Under the pieces are notes generated by a model. The model was not told the DNA's origin, did no database searches, and saw nothing but the letters and a program-made list of their open reading frames with translations. DNA of 8,149 nucleotides from Thermodesulfobacteriota bacterium (GTDB lineage Bacteria; Desulfobacterota; DSM-4660; Desulfatiglandales; Desulfatiglandaceae): NCBI GenBank assembly GCA_028278625.1, contig JANQDY010000086.1:1-8149 (forward strand), in the 5' to 3' direction. Shown piece by piece: positions 5,820 to 8,149 of this stretch (position 1 is its first letter; each line of letters begins with the position of its first letter). The position numbers and the translations under genes are program-made.

Positions 5820-5848
5820 CTTATAATCGATTGAAAGAGGTTTATCAA
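5820..5848 (-). promoter_or_regulatory. Sigma-70-type promoter for tatD-maf
   Basis: On the minus strand TTGATA (5848-5843) and TATAAG (5825-5820) are 17 bases apart; each matches the consensus at 5 of 6. Transcription would begin near 5812 and leave a leader of about 75 bases before the tatD ATG at 5737. This is the best promoter match I found in the window. It also argues against the ATG at 5848 as a start. Confidence 0.58.
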
Positions 5849-5877
5849 TGTCCGTTCGGTTCTTCAATTCTTTATTC

Positions 5878-5905
5878 TTGACTCTCCGGTTCTTTTACTT
5901 ATACA
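5878..5905 (+). promoter_or_regulatory. Possible promoter for the GAF-domain ATPase gene
   Basis: TTGACT at 5878-5883 matches the -35 consensus at 5 of 6. A poor -10 candidate, TATACA, follows at 5900-5905 after 16 bases. The ATG is at 5945, with AAGAGGA at 5928-5934 as ribosome binding site, 10 bases upstream. The -10 is weak, so the promoter may need an activator or may lie elsewhere in this 207-base divergent region. Confidence 0.35.
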
Positions 5906-5944
5906 TTTCATAGAAAAAACGATTACTAAGAGGACTCCTCGAAT

Positions 5945-8149
5945 ATGGGTATCGGGAAGAAAACCCTTGAAGAACAGCTCGAATACCAGAAAAGACTCAA
6001 CGATATCACCAACAAGATCCACTCGGCCAAAGACACCAATGACATCTTGCTTGAACTCCACGGTGATCTTCTTGATTTCTTTGATGCGGACCGGCTGACC
6101 ATTTATGTGGTCGATACCGCCAGAAAAGAAATCTACTCCAAGGTGAAAACCGGTGATGATCCCATAGAGATTCGGGTTCCCATCAGCAAAAAGAGCCTCG
6201 CCGGTTATTGTGCGTCCACCGGGAAATCACTCAACATCAAGAATGTTCGGGATGAAGATGAATTGCAGTGCATTGATCCTGCCCTGGCCTTTGATATTAC
6301 CTGGGATGAGAAAACCGGTTACCGTACCAAAGAGATGCTGGTCGTGCCGGTTGTTTACGACCGCTATCTGTTGGGCGTCATTCAATTGATCAACAAGAAA
6401 AACGGAGGAAGCTTCAATCAGGTTGACCAGGCTGCTGTCCTTGATATCGCAAAAGTCCTGGGAATTGCCATCTTCAAGAACCAGAAAGCGGCCCAGGCGG
6501 CCAGACCGGGTAAATACCAGTATCTCATCACCAATGGCTTCCTGAAGGAGGAAGATGTCAACCAAGCCATTAAGCGGGCCACAAAGACGGGAAAGAGCGC
6601 CGAGCAAATCCTGATGTCGGAATTTCGGATCTCAAAGGAAGTCATCGCAAATCTTCTGTCCGAGTATTATAAGACCCGGTTCATTCCATACGACGACAAG
6701 ATGGTCATACCGGGAGAGCTTTTGGGCGATCTCAAGCCGGGGTTTTTCAAGACCCATGTTTTCGTGCCGGTCACCGACGAGGGCGGAACCATTGCCGTGG
6801 CCATGGAAAACCCGGACTATCTGCCCGCTAGAGATGTGATCAAAAGGGTCATCAAAAAAAGGAATCTGGAGTACTGCGTATCGACCCGTGAAGATATCTT
6901 CGAGATGATCGATCATTTTTTTGTGGGAAGCGGAAAGGATATTATCCCGGACTCCGGCAGCATTGAGGATCTTTTAGGGCAACTGCAAGCAGAAGATGAG
7001 GAAGATACCGAAGAAAACGAGGGCGTGGCGGAAGATGACCGGGTCATTGTTCAGTTGATCAACAAGATGATTATTGACGCTTACGCGCGAAAGGCTTCGG
7101 ACATCCATGTGGAGCCGAGACCCGGCAAGAAGAACACCATGGTCCGCTTCCGCATCGACGGCGCCTGTCAAACGTACCAGACCATCCCCTACACCTTTAA
7201 AAGGGCTATTATCTCGAGACTTAAAATCATGAGCGATCTGGACATCTCCGAAAGACGAAAGCCCCAGGACGGCAAAATCAAATTCAGAAAGTTCGCACCC
7301 CTGGACATTGAACTGCGCGTCGCCACCATTCCCACGGCCGGAAACAACGAGGATGTGGTCTTGAGAATTCTGGCCGCCGGAAAACCGATGGCCCTTGATC
7401 AGATGGGCATGAGCGATTGGGCCCACAAGTCCTTTATTGAAATCATTTCTCAGCCCTATGGGATTGTTCTGGTGGTGGGCCCCACCGGCAGCGGAAAAAC
7501 CACGACGCTCCATGCGGCCATGGCTTATATCAACAGGCCGGAAACCAAGATCTGGACGGCGGAAGACCCCGTGGAAATCACCCAGGATGGTCTTCGGCAA
7601 GTCCAGGTCATCCCCAAAATCGGATTCAATTTCGCGAGCGCCATGCGGGCTTTCCTGCGGGCGGATCCGGACGTTATCATGGTGGGGGAAATGCGAGACG
7701 AGGAAACCGTTTCAATGGGCATTGAAGCGTCCTTGACCGGCCACCTGGTTTTGAGTACCCTTCACACCAACAGTGCACCGGAAACCATCACGCGGCTCTT
7801 GGACATGGGTATGGATCCCTTCAATTTCGCGGATGCCCTCCTGGGCGTGCTGGCCCAGCGGCTCCTCAGAACCCTTTGCAAGGAGTGCAAGGAGACCTAT
7901 CATCCCGAGAAGAGAGAGTTCGACGGATTGGTGAGGGCCTATGACGGCGATTTTGATAAACTGGGCTTTGCTTATGACGATGATTTCATCCTTTATAGGG
8001 CAAAGGGGTGTGCCAAGTGCGGTCATACGGGTTATGCGGGAAGAACGGCCATCCATGAACTCCTGGTGGGTTCCGATGAGATCAAAGGCATGATCCAGAA
8101 CCGAGCTAAGGTTAAGGAACTGAAAAGCCAGGCCATTAAAGACGGCATG
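5945..8149 (+). CDS. GAF domain-GspE/PilB-type ATPase, C-terminus cut by the window edge
   Basis: 735 codons in the window, no stop reached. Domains: a short helical lead; a GAF fold at about 18-180 (typical small-ligand or cyclic-nucleotide sensor, with V-P-I-S-x-x-S-L-A-G-Y and L-G-V-I-Q-L-I-N-K-K); a GspE N-terminal-like region at about 190-340, including N-G-F-L-K-E-E-D-V-N; an acidic linker at 350-365 that is mostly Glu and Asp; then the motor. Motor motifs are S-D-I-H-V-E-P at 385-391, Walker A G-P-T-G-S-G-K-T-T at 512-520, T-A-E-D-P-V-E at 538-544, Walker B V-I-M-V-G-E-M-R-D at 577-585, T-G-H-L-V-L-S-T-L-H-T at 598-608, and zinc cysteines 645, 648, 689 and 692. All look intact, so it should be an active cytoplasmic ATPase of type II secretion or type IV pilus machinery. 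It is divergent from tatD. Probably 40-60 residues are missing at the end. The GAF ligand is unknown. Confidence 0.93.
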   Translation, partial: MGIGKKTLEEQLEYQKRLNDITNKIHSAKDTNDILLELHGDLLDFFDADRLTIYVVDTARKEIYSKVKTGDDPIEIRVPISKKSLAGYCASTGKSLNIKNVRDEDELQCIDPALAFDITWDEKTGYRTKEMLVVPVVYDRYLLGVIQLINKKNGGSFNQVDQAAVLDIAKVLGIAIFKNQKAAQAARPGKYQYLITNGFLKEEDVNQAIKRATKTGKSAEQILMSEFRISKEVIANLLSEYYKTRFIPYDDKMVIPGELLGDLKPGFFKTHVFVPVTDEGGTIAVAMENPDYLPARDVIKRVIKKRNLEYCVSTREDIFEMIDHFFVGSGKDIIPDSGSIEDLLGQLQAEDEEDTEENEGVAEDDRVIVQLINKMIIDAYARKASDIHVEPRPGKKNTMVRFRIDGACQTYQTIPYTFKRAIISRLKIMSDLDISERRKPQDGKIKFRKFAPLDIELRVATIPTAGNNEDVVLRILAAGKPMALDQMGMSDWAHKSFIEIISQPYGIVLVVGPTGSGKTTTLHAAMAYINRPETKIWTAEDPVEITQDGLRQVQVIPKIGFNFASAMRAFLRADPDVIMVGEMRDEETVSMGIEASLTGHLVLSTLHTNSAPETITRLLDMGMDPFNFADALLGVLAQRLLRTLCKECKETYHPEKREFDGLVRAYDGDFDKLGFAYDDDFILYRAKGCAKCGHTGYAGRTAIHELLVGSDEIKGMIQNRAKVKELKSQAIKDGM

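Noticed and set aside
5738..5848. Longer tatD starting at the ATG at 5848
   Set aside because: The extra 37 residues are unlike the family, the ATG is inside the -35 element of a good promoter, and a ribosome binding site precedes the ATG at 5737.
5930..5940. Perfect palindrome GAGGACTCCTC over the ribosome binding site of the GAF-ATPase gene
   Set aside because: At most a 4-bp stem with a 3-base loop, too weak and too short to argue for sequestration of the ribosome binding site; probably chance.
6974..7600. 208-codon minus-strand open frame inside the GAF-ATPase
   Set aside because: Antisense to the Walker A and neighbouring conserved regions of the ATPase; a shadow of a strongly conserved gene. 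The same applies to minus-strand frames at 6227-6607, 6632-6916 and 7712-8056.

Overview
The window (8,149 bases, roughly half G+C by eye) looks like a dense stretch of chromosome from an anaerobic bacterium of the Desulfobacterota (old Deltaproteobacteria) type. The reasons are a Tat-exported multi-[4Fe-4S] protein paired with a small membrane cytochrome b, a tiny B-box-like Cys/His protein of a style I associate with that group, and several GspE/PilB-type ATPases. The phylum is an inference from remembered family resemblance, not from a search.

Layout. Bases 2 to about 91 (+) encode an internal piece of an acetolactate synthase-like protein that stops abruptly. At about 82-94 the sequence changes to the 3' part of an HDOD-domain gene on the minus strand, so the left edge looks like a chimeric junction. 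From there to 5737 everything reads on the minus strand. In transcription order (right to left) this is tatD-type metallohydrolase and maf-type pyrophosphatase, 1 base apart; then a ~120-base gap with a perfect 9-bp inverted repeat; then a three-gene cluster of Tat-exported ferredoxin-like subunit, 4-TM cytochrome b and 64-aa Cys-rich protein; then a ~190-base gap with a promoter candidate and an 8-bp dyad; then a GspE/PilB-type ATPase with four c-di-GMP-binding-like half-repeats; then the HDOD gene, overlapping it by 4 bases. A divergent intergenic region (5738-5944) carries a good minus-strand promoter for tatD-maf and a weaker plus-strand one. From 5945 to the right edge runs a second GspE/PilB-type ATPase, this one with an N-terminal GAF domain; its C-terminus lies outside the window.

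How the genes fit together. tatD and maf are housekeeping enzymes (DNA repair/metal-dependent hydrolase and nucleotide-pool cleaning). The Fe-S/cytochrome b pair looks like the electron-transfer half of a formate dehydrogenase/hydrogenase-type respiratory complex without a catalytic subunit nearby. The two secretion/pilus ATPases are the most notable theme: same motor core, different sensory front ends (MshEN-like repeats versus GAF), one of them coupled to an HDOD signalling protein. I saw no tRNA, rRNA, CRISPR array, insertion sequence or phage gene. No gene-free stretch exceeds about 210 bases.
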